Positions 9,066-18,580 of a stretch of 64,000 bases of DNA are shown here, one piece after another. Numbering within the stretch: position 1 is the first letter of the stretch; every line of letters starts with the position of its first letter. The stretch lies in NCBI RefSeq assembly GCF_014696355.1, contig NZ_JACJQA010000041.1:1-64000 (forward strand). The letters run 5' to 3'. Source of the DNA: Pseudanabaena sp. FACHB-1998 (GTDB lineage: Bacteria; Cyanobacteriota; Cyanobacteriia; Pseudanabaenales; Pseudanabaenaceae). Position numbers and translations under genes: made by a program. The notes under the pieces were generated by a model. It was not told the DNA's origin and did not search any database. It worked only from the letters and a program-made list of their open reading frames with translations.

Positions 9066-9746
9066 TTAACGCTTAGCGTTTTCTAAGTGTGCGCCATCTA
9101 GCTTTGCTAAATGCAGATCGGTATTTCGGAGATCGGCTTCTTTGAGCTTTGCCCCATTGAAATCGGTTTTCCGTAACACCGCACCACTTAGATTTGCCTT
9201 TGTGAGATTCGCTCCATTCAAGATTGCGCCACTTAACTCTGTTTCACAAAGAGAAGAGTTACTTAAATTTGCCCCATTTAGATTTGCGCCAATAAGATTC
9301 GCATCAGTGAGATCCGCATTCGTCAGATCGGCTCCGCTAAAATTTACCCCCATCAAATTAGCATTGCGAAGAACTGCACCACTCAAATTTGCGCCACTGA
9401 GATTGGCAAGGCTGAGATTGACAGAACTGAGATTAGCTAAACTCAAATTTGTGCCGCTAAGGTTGGTCATGCAGAGGGTGACATCCTGAAATGTGGCAAG
9501 GCTAAGATTTGCGCCACTGAGATTGGCTAAGGTGAGGTTTGCCTCCCTCAAATTTGCGCCAATGAGGTTAGCACCGCCGAGATTAGCCAAGCTCAAATCA
9601 GCACCGCTAAAATTAGCTTTGCTCACTTCTGCATAGGAAAGATTGGCTTCTCGGAGATCGATTTGTATATGATATTCCTGCGATCGCCATAGATTCCAAC
9701 TACTGACCCCTTTTTGCAGTTGAATTAGATGGTCTTTATTTGCCAC
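9066..9746 (-). CDS. Pentapeptide-repeat protein
   Basis: 226 aa. From about residue 30 to the end it is a run of A(N/D)LXX pentapeptides (for example ANLSGANLSLA, ADLTNADLTDANL), about 38 repeats, which fold as a right-handed quadrilateral beta-helix. There is no signal peptide or membrane segment, so it is probably cytosolic. The N-terminal 25 residues (LIQLQKGVSSWNLWR) are a common lead-in in cyanobacterial members. The molecular role of most such proteins is unknown, and no partner is evident here. Confidence 0.92.
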   Translation of the reverse strand: MANKDHLIQLQKGVSSWNLWRSQEYHIQIDLREANLSYAEVSKANFSGADLSLANLGGANLIGANLREANLTLANLSGANLSLATFQDVTLCMTNLSGTNLSLANLSSVNLSLANLSGANLSGAVLRNANLMGVNFSGADLTNADLTDANLIGANLNGANLSNSSLCETELSGAILNGANLTKANLSGAVLRKTDFNGAKLKEADLRNTDLHLAKLDGAHLENAKR

Positions 9747-9781
9747 TATTTTGTCGCTCTACTTGTTTGGTTAACCCAAAT

Positions 9782-9830
9782 CAAGAAAATTTTGAAAGCT
9801 TTGCTAAGCAAAGCTTTCAAAATTTTCTTG
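9782..9830. terminator. Perfect palindrome before the pentapeptide-repeat gene
   Basis: 24-bp arms around a single A; the outer sequence is CAAGAAAATTTTGAAAGC. It lies upstream of the minus-strand gene start and could stop transcription entering from either side. Confidence 0.55.
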
Positions 9831-10043
9831 TGGTTCGTTCGCTCTTGATATCTACTTTTAAGCAACCTGCTCTAAATAACTAGGCAAACCACCTCAACTT
9901 AACAATAATTCAAGACTGAAAAAGTTTGATCCAGTTATGACAATTCGCAATATAAAGTGGTATATCTCAATCAATCATTATGGTGATCGAATGATGAGCA
10001 AACTAAATAAGACGATGGCTCTAGTGACAGTGAGTTTAACCAT

Positions 10044-10967
10044 ATGAGAGTGTTAAGCCCTCCTAGAACAAGATCGGGGTCGAGTGCTACTTTTGTAGCT
10101 TGCCTATTTTTTGCTGGTGTCGTTTTAAGCGATCGCATGGGGAACTCAATCGCGATCGCCGCCCCTAATCTCTCAATTGCCCAGTCTATCCAGCCTGCTA
10201 ACGCCTGTCCCCAGTTAACCAATCGGCGCTATGTGGTTTTGTTAGATCGACCAGCAAATTTGTTACCCCAGTTACCTGAATTTTTAGCGATCGCCGCCGT
10301 TCCCTGCACTTATCTTAATGGTTCGATGACATTTTTTGGCGGTTTTGATAATGCTCAAGCCTCCACATTTCGGGCTAGCCAATTACGGGAATTGGGACTA
10401 GATGCGATCGTTCATTCTTTCACCGCCAAGGTAAATGATATTCCTGCAAATCTTCAAGGTGCTGCCATTCTGGTTGATCCGAGCAATGACCCTAATGCAG
10501 TCCTTCAAAGAGTGCGATCGCTCACAGGGAAGGGAGCCGTTTTTGCGACTTTTAGTAACCGCTCGGTGATTTTAGCCGCACCTCTATTTAGCCAACAGAG
10601 TGCTAATAGCAGTGCCGTTCTCCTTCGCAATCAAGGGCTTGCTGCCCAAGTTATCAGCGCTGAGCTAATTTCTGCCCCTAAAGCGCCTGATAATCTAGCC
10701 CCTCCAAATCCTGTTCCAACGCCCAATAATCCTGCAAATCCTCAAAACCCTGATAGCTCTAAAAAAATCATCTATCGAGTTTTAGTTCCCAACAGTAATG
10801 CCAACACTTTGAAACTGATCCGTGAAAGCGCTCCTGATGCTTTCGTTACGATTCTTAAGGGTAAATCCTATATTCAAGTCCGTACTTATACCAATCGCAG
10901 TAATGCCCATCGCGAACGCGATCGCTTAAATTCTCAATTTTCAGGTACGATTTTGATTCAAGATTAA
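10044..10967 (+). CDS. Exported protein with SPOR-like modules
   Basis: 307 aa, no family assigned with certainty. An N-terminal hydrophobic stretch (VACLFFAGVVLSD) and a following Ala-rich stretch suggest a signal sequence. Two similar alpha/beta modules flank a Pro/Asn-rich linker (about 215-240: APPNPVPTPNNPANPQNP). Each carries a RYVVLL or YRVLVP strand and a late Q-V-R-type strand, resembling SPOR peptidoglycan-binding repeats. No strong ribosome-binding site precedes the ATG. It is followed after 4 bp by the YgjP-type gene, so the two are probably cotranscribed. Confidence 0.6.
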   Translation: MRVLSPPRTRSGSSATFVACLFFAGVVLSDRMGNSIAIAAPNLSIAQSIQPANACPQLTNRRYVVLLDRPANLLPQLPEFLAIAAVPCTYLNGSMTFFGGFDNAQASTFRASQLRELGLDAIVHSFTAKVNDIPANLQGAAILVDPSNDPNAVLQRVRSLTGKGAVFATFSNRSVILAAPLFSQQSANSSAVLLRNQGLAAQVISAELISAPKAPDNLAPPNPVPTPNNPANPQNPDSSKKIIYRVLVPNSNANTLKLIRESAPDAFVTILKGKSYIQVRTYTNRSNAHRERDRLNSQFSGTILIQD

Positions 10968-10971
10968 ACTT

Positions 10972-11733
10972 ATGGTATCTCTTCCCAAATCTTTAATAGA
11001 ATCTTTAACGGATTTACCAAACTATACGGTGCGGGTAAGTTCTCGCGCTAAATGCGTTCGCCTCTCGCTGTCTGTAGAAGATGGTTTAGAGGTAGTAATA
11101 CCTGACAATTACGATCGCCGTAAGATTCCCGAAATCGTTCATACAAAACGTGATTGGATTGCGCGACATCAAAATAAATTAGATGAGCGTAAAGCGTTTT
11201 TGCAGTCGCAGTCTCCCCATGAACTGCCTGAATCTATTAATCTGCGATCGCTTGGCGAGCATTGGCGCATAGAATATCTAGCGATTTCCCTGACTTCAAA
11301 TGCTATCAGCATTAGTGAACAGCCCGAGCCGATGTTGCTAGTCGTAAGTGGAAATGTGGCGAATGTGCAAGCTTGTAAGGCTCTCTTAAAGCAATGGTTA
11401 ATGCGAAAAGCCGAGAAGCATCTCTTTAGTTGGTTACGCCAAGTCAGTACTCGCCACCATCTGCCCTATCGCACGACTACGGTACGCAGTCAAAAAACTC
11501 TCTGGGGTAGCTGTTCACGCGATCGCAATATTAGTCTTAACTATAAGTTGCTATTTTTAGACAATAAAGTGGTGGAATATGTTCTGCTCCATGAGCTTTG
11601 CCATACGGTTCACATGAATCACTCGGATAAATTTTGGGGTTTAGTCAGTAAGTTTGAGCCAAATTACAAATCTCTGGATAAGTCTCTCAATCAAGCATGG
11701 AAGATTATTCCCGCATGGCTAGAAGCCACGTAA
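10972..11733 (+). CDS. YgjP/DUF45-family zinc metallopeptidase-like protein
   Basis: 253 aa. The C-terminal motif HELCHTVHMNHSDKFW contains HEXXH with the downstream H typical of the YgjP (DUF45, WLM-related) family; KTLWGSCSRDRNISLNYKL upstream is also a family hallmark. Probably a cytosolic zinc peptidase of unknown substrate. It begins 4 bp after the preceding gene. The last codons and TAA lie inside a 57-bp inverted repeat (11726-11782). Confidence 0.85.
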   Translation: MVSLPKSLIESLTDLPNYTVRVSSRAKCVRLSLSVEDGLEVVIPDNYDRRKIPEIVHTKRDWIARHQNKLDERKAFLQSQSPHELPESINLRSLGEHWRIEYLAISLTSNAISISEQPEPMLLVVSGNVANVQACKALLKQWLMRKAEKHLFSWLRQVSTRHHLPYRTTTVRSQKTLWGSCSRDRNISLNYKLLFLDNKVVEYVLLHELCHTVHMNHSDKFWGLVSKFEPNYKSLDKSLNQAWKIIPAWLEAT

Positions 11734-11782
11734 TACCAAATGAAGAAATGGCTACGCCATTTCTTCATTTGGTATTACGTGG
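11726..11782. terminator. 57-bp inverted repeat containing the stop codon
   Basis: 27-bp perfect arms around TAC. The left arm contains the last coding bases and the TAA of the YgjP-type gene, so the mRNA hairpin starts within the coding sequence. Confidence 0.6.
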
Positions 11783-11888
11783 TTTGGTGCGCCACCATTA
11801 TTATGTCTTTGGAGAGATTTTGGACAAATCAACGTCTATTGATCAGAGATTTAAAGGGCTTGAAAATATTGATATATCAAGAAATCAA

Positions 11889-11944
11889 GACTTAATGCAC
11901 ATAGAGCCTGTGAGCAAACTCACAGGCTCTATGTGCATTAAGTC
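11889..11944. terminator. 26-bp-arm inverted repeat
   Basis: Perfect arms (GACTTAATGCACATAGAG...) around CAAA, about 65 bp upstream of the DUF3352 gene. It is a second insulating hairpin in the same spacer. Confidence 0.55.
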
Positions 11945-12010
11945 TATGGCTATTTTTTGTTAAGCCCTATACTGACATTTTGCAACTAAAAATATGGGAG
12001 GTCTCATTTT

Positions 12011-13768
12011 ATGACTGAAAAGAAAACAAATTTATTGCCAATTATTGGTGGTGCGGCTGTAGTAGTTGCTGGTGGTGTAGGAGCTTATTTCTTCTTCAAT
12101 AAACCAGTTAATTTACCTACAGGTATCGGTAGTACTGCCTCTGGAACTCTCACCGTCGTCCCTAAGCAGTCCTTGATGGCGATGTCCATTTCCACCGACG
12201 GAGCATCTTTGGCTCAGCTAGAGCAGTTTCTCTCGCCAGAAACCAAAAAAATCTATGATAAAGCGATCGCCCAGATCAGAAACAATCTTGCATCGGGTGA
12301 CATTGACTATGACAAAGATGTTAAGCCTTGGGTTGGCAAAAATGTCACGGTTGCCTTCTTGCCATCGGGCAAAACTGCTCGCCTTAGCCCTTCCACACCT
12401 CAGTCCGCACTTCAGCCCCGTTATGTGCCGATGAGCGACACAGGTTCTCTTCAATTTGTGCAAGCACCTCAAATTAAAGAAGCCCCGAAGGAGGCAACCC
12501 CCAATATTTTGATCGTACTTGAGGTTAAAGATAAAGCTGGAGCGGAAAAGTTTTTAACAGAAAAGGTCAAAGTCAAATCAGGCGGTAAAGAAAAACAGTC
12601 GGATTACAAAGGGGTAAAAATTACGCAATACGGCGAAGGCTCAAGCGCCAGCGCTACAGCGATGGTCGGCGACTATTTGATTGTCACTCCTCAAGAAAAG
12701 ACCACTCAAAAGGCGATCGACACCTTTAAGGGTGAGGCTTCGCTAGCTAGCTCGGCTGGAGTTGACGATCTCAAACTCAAAAACTCCGTTGCTCAAATTT
12801 ACATTCCCAACTTTGGGGAATCCATTGTGGAGCTATCGGCGCTTAATCCAAATGCCCAAACTATTCCTCCTGAATCTTTGGAGCAATTGAAGAAGGTCAA
12901 GTCGATGAATATGGGCTTTGGCATTGACGACACAGGTATTCGCTTTAAGGTAGTTGGTAAGTTTGATCCTGCGGCGATCGCAGCTCTCAAAAATTCACCC
13001 AATAAAATTATTGGTCAGATTCCTTCTCAAGCCTTTTCCCTAATTACTGGCTCCAATATCAAGAGTTCTTGGGAACAGTTTGTCAAGTCTGCCGAAAATA
13101 CACCTGAAGTGAAGAAAAGTATTGAAGAAGCGAGAACTCAATTAAAATCTTCACCTTTAGCGATCGATTTGGACAAAGATATCTTTGGATGGATGGATGG
13201 AGAATTTGCCTTTGCTTCGGTGTCGGGTAAACCCGAAGGCATTCTCGCGCAAACTCAAGGGCTTGCGCCGATTCTCTTGCTCCAAACTAATAATCGGGCG
13301 GCGGGTGAGTCTTTACTCAAAAAATTCGACGATTTTGTCGCTAAAAATGGTGGCAAGGTTAGCAAAAAAGATGTTGGTGGTGTCTCCGTAACTGAATGGT
13401 CTGTCACAGGAGCGCCTGGGGCGATCATATCTCACGGTTGGAGTCAAAAGGACACCGTATTTATTACTGCTTCGCCTATTGTGTCGATGTTTGTCCCCAA
13501 ACCTGCAACCGCGATCGAGACTGATCCCACCTTCAAGGATGTAGTTAGCACTCTACCTGCTAATAATATTGGCTATTTCTATATTGATGCCGATAAGACA
13601 TGGAATATCGTTCAAACTTTTATGCCTCCTGCGGAAAAGGAAAAGACTCCTGCGGAGGTCAAGGCTCTAATTGCTTCAATTCGAGGTTTAGCAGTAACGG
13701 CTGCCTATCCTAGCGCTGAGTCTGCTGAAGTTGAGGCTATTTTAGCTCTCAAGAAAGGCGGCAAATAA
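12011..13768 (+). CDS. DUF3352-type single-pass membrane protein
   Basis: 585 aa. A short basic N-terminus (MTEKKTN) and one membrane segment (LLPIIGGAAVVVAGGVGAYFFF) are followed by a large extracytoplasmic domain resembling the cyanobacterial DUF3352 family, with repeated ALxxL, EKFLTEKV and GYFYIDADKTWN-type segments. A good ribosome-binding site (GGGAGG) lies 11 bp before ATG. Function is unknown in the family. It is monocistronic: hairpins lie on both sides, and the stop codon lies in the downstream one. Confidence 0.75.
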   Translation: MTEKKTNLLPIIGGAAVVVAGGVGAYFFFNKPVNLPTGIGSTASGTLTVVPKQSLMAMSISTDGASLAQLEQFLSPETKKIYDKAIAQIRNNLASGDIDYDKDVKPWVGKNVTVAFLPSGKTARLSPSTPQSALQPRYVPMSDTGSLQFVQAPQIKEAPKEATPNILIVLEVKDKAGAEKFLTEKVKVKSGGKEKQSDYKGVKITQYGEGSSASATAMVGDYLIVTPQEKTTQKAIDTFKGEASLASSAGVDDLKLKNSVAQIYIPNFGESIVELSALNPNAQTIPPESLEQLKKVKSMNMGFGIDDTGIRFKVVGKFDPAAIAALKNSPNKIIGQIPSQAFSLITGSNIKSSWEQFVKSAENTPEVKKSIEEARTQLKSSPLAIDLDKDIFGWMDGEFAFASVSGKPEGILAQTQGLAPILLLQTNNRAAGESLLKKFDDFVAKNGGKVSKKDVGGVSVTEWSVTGAPGAIISHGWSQKDTVFITASPIVSMFVPKPATAIETDPTFKDVVSTLPANNIGYFYIDADKTWNIVQTFMPPAEKEKTPAEVKALIASIRGLAVTAAYPSAESAEVEAILALKKGGK

Positions 13769-13810
13769 AAAATATAGGGGTTGCAGAGCAACCCCTATAT
13801 TTTTTATTTG
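13762..13810. terminator. Hairpin at the DUF3352 stop codon
   Basis: 23-bp perfect arms around AGA, with A/T-rich outer ends. It includes the stop codon TAA. Confidence 0.7.
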
Positions 13811-13814
13811 TAAT

Positions 13815-13853
13815 AATAAAGCCCCGAATGGCGGAGCCATTCGGGGCTTTATT
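13815..13853. terminator. Hairpin between the convergent DUF3352 and dxs genes
   Basis: 18-bp arms (AATAAAGCCCCGAATGGC) around GGA, A-rich on one side and T-rich on the other; a good bidirectional terminator for the convergent genes. Confidence 0.75.
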
Positions 13854-13859
13854 GTAAGC

Positions 13860-15782
13860 CTAACTAGTAACCGCAGCTTGCTGATTAAAAGCGAACTGGT
13901 GGAGAATGCGATCGCAGATTTGTCCACTCGATAGACCGAGAGAATTGAAAGACTGTTCTGGCGAAGCATGTTCCACGAGAATATCGGGAACACCAATGCG
14001 ATAAACAGGAGCTAGAACATTCGCATCATTCAAAGCTTCAAGTACCGCGCTACCAAATCCACCCATTAGGCAACCTTCTTCAAGCGTGACTACTTTGCCG
14101 ATTTTTTGAGCAAGGGGCAGAATTAGCTCAGTATCCAGAGGTTTTGCAAATCTGGCGTTAACGACAGTAGCACTGATTCCATGCTCATTGAGGAGTTCCG
14201 CAACCTGTAGGGAAGGATAAACCATCGAGCCGTAGGCTAATAGTAATACATCCTTACCTTCGCGCAGTACTTCCGCTTTACCGATTGGTAATGGCTCGAT
14301 ATCTTCATCTTGCAGTGGTGCACCCACGCCATTACCGCGAGGATAACGCATGGCGATCGCGCCATTATGGGTCAACCCAGTGACGATCATGTTCTGCATT
14401 TCGGCTTCGTCCTTAGGAGCCATCAAGACGATGTTCGGAATGCAGCGCAAATAGGCGATGTCATACATCCCTTGGTGGGTAGGACCATCGGCTCCAACGA
14501 TACCTGCGCGATCGAGGCAAAGGAAAACGGGCAAGCTCTGAATGCAGATATCATGCACAATCTGATCGAAACCACGTTGCAGGAAGGTGGAATAAATCGC
14601 GGCGACGGGACGCATCCCTTCGCAAGCCATCCCTGCGGCAACGGTGAGGGCGTGCTGCTCCGCAATACCAACATCAATAAATTGATTAGGCAATGCGGCT
14701 TGGAATTTATCTAAGCCTGTACCTGTGGACATGGCGGCGGTAATCGCCACAATCCGTTTGTCATGCTCAGCAAGTTTGATCAGCGTATCCGCAAAAACCT
14801 TGGAATAGCTGGGAGGTTTGGGTTTACTACTGGAAGCTGAGGGTTTCGCTTTGCCTGTGGCAATATCAAAGGAATTTTGAGCATGATAGCCAACGCGATC
14901 GGCTTCAGCATAGCTATAGCCTTTACCCTTAGTGGTACTGACGTGAACCATCACGGGGCCAGTAAGCGTATGCGCCATTTTGAAGGTATCGATCAATTCC
15001 TTGAGATTGTGACCATCGACGGGACCAATATAAGTAAAGCCAAGTTCCTCAAATACGGCTCCTACTTTGTTTTGTACCATCGTCACAATCTTGAGATTGT
15101 CCTTGATGCGCTCAATCTCAGGGCTGATTTGTTCACCAACGAAGGGAATATTGCGGATTTGTCCTTCGAGATTATTGGTGATGAATTTCATCGGTGGACT
15201 GAGGCGCAGTTTATTCAGGTACTTAGGAATTGCGCCGACGTTTGCCGAAATTGACATTTCATTGTCATTGAGGACAACTAATAAATTAGTTTTGGGAAGA
15301 TGTCCTGCATGGTTGATTGCTTCAAGCGCCATCCCGCCTGTCAAGGAGCCATCACCGATAATCGCCACAGTTTTGTAATTTTCGCCTTGCAAATCGCGAG
15401 CGATCGCCATGCCAAGGGCTGCGGAAATACTGGTCGAAGCATGACCCGCACCAAAATGGTCGAATTCACTTTCGCGACGATTGAGATAACCTGCAATGCC
15501 GTCCTTTTGACGCAAGGTATGGAAATCCTTGTAGCGCCCTGTGATCAGTTTGTGGGGATAAGCCTGATGTCCTACGTCCCAAACGACCTTGTCACGGTCT
15601 AAATCGAGGGTTTGGTATAAAGCGAGCGTTAGCTCGACTACACCTAGCCCAGGACCAAGGTGTCCCCCTGTGGCGGCGATCGTTTCTAAATGTTTTTGCC
15701 GAATTTCCTTAGCAATAGATTCCAATTGCGAGATCGTCAGACCGTGCAACTGGTTAGGATGGGTGACATCACTTAACCGCAT
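13860..15782 (-). CDS. dxs: 1-deoxy-D-xylulose-5-phosphate synthase
   Basis: 640 aa, normal length. Thiamine-diphosphate enzyme condensing pyruvate and glyceraldehyde 3-phosphate, the first step of the MEP pathway for isoprenoids, carotenoids and the chlorophyll tail. The cofactor motif [13 protein letters not shown]...NDNEMSIS lies near 150-185. The transketolase central domain has [15 protein letters not shown], and the C-terminal domain is complete. The start is the first Met ([12 protein letters not shown]). It is a single gene, convergent with the DUF3352 gene. Confidence 0.97.
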   Translation of the reverse strand: MRLSDVTHPNQLHGLTISQLESIAKEIRQKHLETIAATGGHLGPGLGVVELTLALYQTLDLDRDKVVWDVGHQAYPHKLITGRYKDFHTLRQKDGIAGYLNRRESEFDHFGAGHASTSISAALGMAIARDLQGENYKTVAIIGDGSLTGGMALEAINHAGHLPKTNLLVVLNDNEMSISANVGAIPKYLNKLRLSPPMKFITNNLEGQIRNIPFVGEQISPEIERIKDNLKIVTMVQNKVGAVFEELGFTYIGPVDGHNLKELIDTFKMAHTLTGPVMVHVSTTKGKGYSYAEADRVGYHAQNSFDIATGKAKPSASSSKPKPPSYSKVFADTLIKLAEHDKRIVAITAAMSTGTGLDKFQAALPNQFIDVGIAEQHALTVAAGMACEGMRPVAAIYSTFLQRGFDQIVHDICIQSLPVFLCLDRAGIVGADGPTHQGMYDIAYLRCIPNIVLMAPKDEAEMQNMIVTGLTHNGAIAMRYPRGNGVGAPLQDEDIEPLPIGKAEVLREGKDVLLLAYGSMVYPSLQVAELLNEHGISATVVNARFAKPLDTELILPLAQKIGKVVTLEEGCLMGGFGSAVLEALNDANVLAPVYRIGVPDILVEHASPEQSFNSLGLSSGQICDRILHQFAFNQQAAVTS

Positions 15783-15873
15783 ATATAATTATTTTCATAA
15801 AATGACTTCCTTTAGTTTAACTGAAGCACACCCCCCAAACGTTCATCGCGATCGCAGTTCTTTAAAATCCATC

Positions 15874-15930
15874 ATAAGAGTAAAAACCTGTGGCGCACGC
15901 GCAGTGTATGCCACAGGTTTTTACTCTTAT
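15874..15930. terminator. Long inverted repeat with CCTGTGGCGCACGCGCAG core
   Basis: 21-bp outer arms (ATAAGAGTAAAAACCTGTGGC and its complement). The centre shares its core with the hairpin at 59302-59346, 43 kb away. It lies between the divergent dxs and histidine-kinase genes. Confidence 0.55.
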
Positions 15931-16026
15931 TTTAAGTCCCCGCTATTTACTAGTATCAACTCATCGGAGGGTTATACTGATATTTAAATAAGACTTTGTC
16001 CTATGTGATTCTCTAGTTATTTTCCC

Positions 16027-17157
16027 ATGCTTTCCGCGAGTCCTGACCTTATAGCCCTAGCCCGATCGCAAATTATTTTACTGACCCAGAGCTTGGGTGC
16101 AGTCGCTAGCGCTATGTATATCACCGAGACGGTGGCGGATGGGATGCCGCCCCATTTGATCGAAGTGGCTGTGTTTCCAGAAGAGGGGGCGATCGCTCTG
16201 CCAGAGACTTTTACTTCTGAATCTTTGCCCATGTTGGCGATGGGGGCTAGTGGCTTAGTAAGACAGCGCCGCTTTGTCTTGCCTTTGATTTATGAAGAGG
16301 CAATTTTAGGTTTTTTGATGACGGGACGGGAAGATCGGGATTGGTTCGATTATGAACAATCGCAAATTCAACAAATTGCTAATACCTTAGCGATCGCTTG
16401 CGCTCTTGATCGCCGCAATCAATGGTTAGCCGCAAATCAACAGCGTAACTATGAAGAACAAAGCAATTTTTTAGCCTCACTACTACATCAACTCCGCAAT
16501 CCTCTTACTGCAATTCGCACCTTTGCTCAATTACTATCGCGCCGCATTGTTGCGGACGATCCTAATCAAAAATTTGTGACAGGAATTTTACGTGAAACTC
16601 AGCATATCCAAGATTTGCTAAGCGAAGCCGATCGCCCTGCGCCACTCTTACTATCGGAAGCGGAACATGAAAAGGCGCTCTTACCTGCGGCAACGATAGA
16701 ACTAACAGAGATTGATCTTAGTGAAATTCTGGATGGAATTACTAACTTTGCCAACGCGATCGCGCAGGAACGAAATATTCAATTTTTATCAAATATCCCT
16801 TCCCATTTGCCCAAAGTTTTAGGTAATGAGTCGGCTCTAAGGGAAGCGATCGGCAATCTTGCCGAGAATGCGCTCAAATATACGCCTGAACGTGGCTATG
16901 TGTTATTAGGCGCAGATGTAAAACCTGACACAGTTTACATCTATGTCCAAGATACGGGTGTCGGTATTCCTGATGCTGACTTGCCACGCTTATTTGAGCG
17001 CAATTTTCGGGGTAGACAGGCGGATGGCGATATTTCAGGTACGGGATTAGGACTGGCGATCGCTAATGAATTAGTCCAGAAAATGGAAGGAAGTATTCAT
17101 GTGATCAGTCAAGTTGGCAAAGGCAGTACTTTTGCGGTGACCCTAAAGAGAATTTAA
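16027..17157 (+). CDS. GAF-domain sensor histidine kinase
   Basis: 376 aa, soluble. A GAF-like sensor region lies at about 1-125. The HisKA H-box is FLASLLHQLRNPLTAIRTF near 155-175. The ATPase domain has the N-box (EAIGNLAENALKYT), the G1 box (DTGVGIPDADLPRLFERNFRG) and the G2 box (SGTGLGLAIA). There is no membrane segment, so a cytoplasmic signal is likely. No response regulator is adjacent, so this is an orphan kinase. The ATG has no obvious ribosome-binding site (TATTTTCCC precedes it). The stop is in a hairpin. Confidence 0.9.
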   Translation: MLSASPDLIALARSQIILLTQSLGAVASAMYITETVADGMPPHLIEVAVFPEEGAIALPETFTSESLPMLAMGASGLVRQRRFVLPLIYEEAILGFLMTGREDRDWFDYEQSQIQQIANTLAIACALDRRNQWLAANQQRNYEEQSNFLASLLHQLRNPLTAIRTFAQLLSRRIVADDPNQKFVTGILRETQHIQDLLSEADRPAPLLLSEAEHEKALLPAATIELTEIDLSEILDGITNFANAIAQERNIQFLSNIPSHLPKVLGNESALREAIGNLAENALKYTPERGYVLLGADVKPDTVYIYVQDTGVGIPDADLPRLFERNFRGRQADGDISGTGLGLAIANELVQKMEGSIHVISQVGKGSTFAVTLKRI

Positions 17158-17190
17158 GTAAAGGTGGCACTTTGTGCCACCTTTACTTAA
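17154..17190. terminator. Hairpin at the histidine-kinase stop
   Basis: 17-bp arms (TTAAGTAAAGGTGGCAC) around TTT. The TAA stop is in the left arm. Confidence 0.7.
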
Positions 17191-17331
17191 CTGATGTTAC
17201 GTGGAACCCTCATCCCCTACCCCCTTCTCCCGCAGGAGAAGGGGAGCAAAATCCATATTTTCTTGTTCCCCTCTCCTGCGGGAGAGGGGCTAGGGGTGAG
17301 GGCTTTACAAACTTCCACGTAACATCAGTTA
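17188..17331. mobile_element. MITE-like inverted-repeat element, copy 1
   Basis: About 144 bp with 18-bp terminal inverted repeats (AACTGATGTTACGTGGAA). Internal inverted blocks are rich in CCCTCTCC/GGAGAGGG. Its right end supplies the TAA stop of the next minus-strand gene. It is related to 50610-50758. No coding capacity; presumably mobilised in trans if at all. Confidence 0.6.
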
Positions 17332-18522
17332 CTCAATTCGTGACTGTAAACGAAAGAACAGAAATTGGGTAACTTGATCATTACTGAAGTTATCATCACT
17401 CACTAAAATCAAGCTTTGAGAGCCATCGGCTAATTTGGGTCCGATCGCCATTCCTTCGAGATTATCTAACTTAATCCCAAGGATTGCCAAATCGAGAACT
17501 AACTTTTTGCGAATTGATCGCAGATTAGGGCTAGCTCGAAAGCTGGTGATTGATGAAGTATCATCGGCGCTACCTGTAAAGATTTGCCAGATTTTGGCAC
17601 TGAGTCCGTTAGCCCCATTAGAGCGCTCAAGGGTGAGAAAATGACCTCCGCGATCGAGGGCAATAATTTCATTAACGCCAATTTGATTAATTGGGGAAGT
17701 CATGGCTTCTACAGGATAGCGATGCTCAGCAACGATCAGGGGTGCAATATTACCAACTAAATAATGCAGAAACCGACTTTCGGAAGGTTGGCTGGTATCG
17801 GTTTGAGCGTCTTGAGCAAGGGCATTTTCGGTAATCGTAAAGACGCGATAGGGGTCGCCCACAGAATCACGAATGACAGTCATCGCTTCAAAGCCAAGAT
17901 TGTCTCTTACGCCTCTGGGCAAAATTTCTGGATTGTTACGTCCTTTGGAATTTGGGATTTGATTAGGTTCCGTTGCTTCCGTTTTTGGTAAATAGCGAGA
18001 GGGAATTGGCAGACTCCGCAGCTTTTTACCAGTCAGTAGATCAAATTCATCAATGAAGGGATCAATTCCTTTGCTAGCAACACCTTCGCTCGCAATTAAT
18101 ACGGTGCGATCGCCTGTAAGTGCGATCGCCTCAGGATCAATTTCGCCTTGTGGATAGGTATTACCTTTTTTGTCTTTGAGAATATTTAAACCAATCACTT
18201 CCACATTCTCTAATTGAGGATTTGCGGATTTAGGCGCAAATTGTAACCTCAGCGCATAGAATCGGGCTGGGGAAAATTCGCTACGATCATCGGAAATGGC
18301 ATAAAAAATATTCTCAAAGCGATCGTAAGCGAGTCCCGACAAGCCACCAACAGGCGTATTTTCAAATTTCTGCTTCGGTAATTGGTATTCATTAATAAAG
18401 TCTAGAGAGACATTCAGAAATGTGCGATCGCTTGCCAAGACAGGCAAAGCCGTCAATCCACTCAAAATAACTATTCCCAAACTCAGCAGCAGACTAACTA
18501 GTAAATATTTAAGGTTTCGCAT
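17329..18522 (-). CDS. Esterase-like activity of phytase family protein, exported
   Basis: 397 aa. A Sec signal peptide (about 1-30, ending LPVLAS) is followed by a beta-propeller-like domain of the PF13449 'esterase-like activity of phytase' family: GGLSGLAYDRFENIFYAISDD, DPEAIAL, RDNLGFEAMTV, LTLERSNGA and LDNLEGMAIG. Probably periplasmic or outer-envelope; phosphatase or esterase activity is inferred from the family. The last codon and stop abut the MITE-like element at 17188-17331. Confidence 0.85.
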   Translation of the reverse strand: MRNLKYLLVSLLLSLGIVILSGLTALPVLASDRTFLNVSLDFINEYQLPKQKFENTPVGGLSGLAYDRFENIFYAISDDRSEFSPARFYALRLQFAPKSANPQLENVEVIGLNILKDKKGNTYPQGEIDPEAIALTGDRTVLIASEGVASKGIDPFIDEFDLLTGKKLRSLPIPSRYLPKTEATEPNQIPNSKGRNNPEILPRGVRDNLGFEAMTVIRDSVGDPYRVFTITENALAQDAQTDTSQPSESRFLHYLVGNIAPLIVAEHRYPVEAMTSPINQIGVNEIIALDRGGHFLTLERSNGANGLSAKIWQIFTGSADDTSSITSFRASPNLRSIRKKLVLDLAILGIKLDNLEGMAIGPKLADGSQSLILVSDDNFSNDQVTQFLFFRLQSRIE

Positions 18523-18547
18523 ATTTTTTGATTTTTTTATTTCATTA

Positions 18548-18580
18548 AGATATAGTCGGCGCTTTGCGCCGACTATATCT
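18548..18580. terminator. GGCGC-TTT-GCGCC hairpin at the dus stop
   Basis: 15-bp perfect arms (AGATATAGTCGGCGC) around TTT. It contains the TAG stop of the dihydrouridine synthase gene. Confidence 0.65.

Noticed and set aside
11697-11963. 88-aa coding region across the palindromes
   Set aside because: It overlaps the end of the YgjP-type gene in another frame and consists mostly of two palindromic repeats.
14310-14714. Coding region antisense to dxs
   Set aside because: Shadow of the conserved dxs gene; no independent signals.
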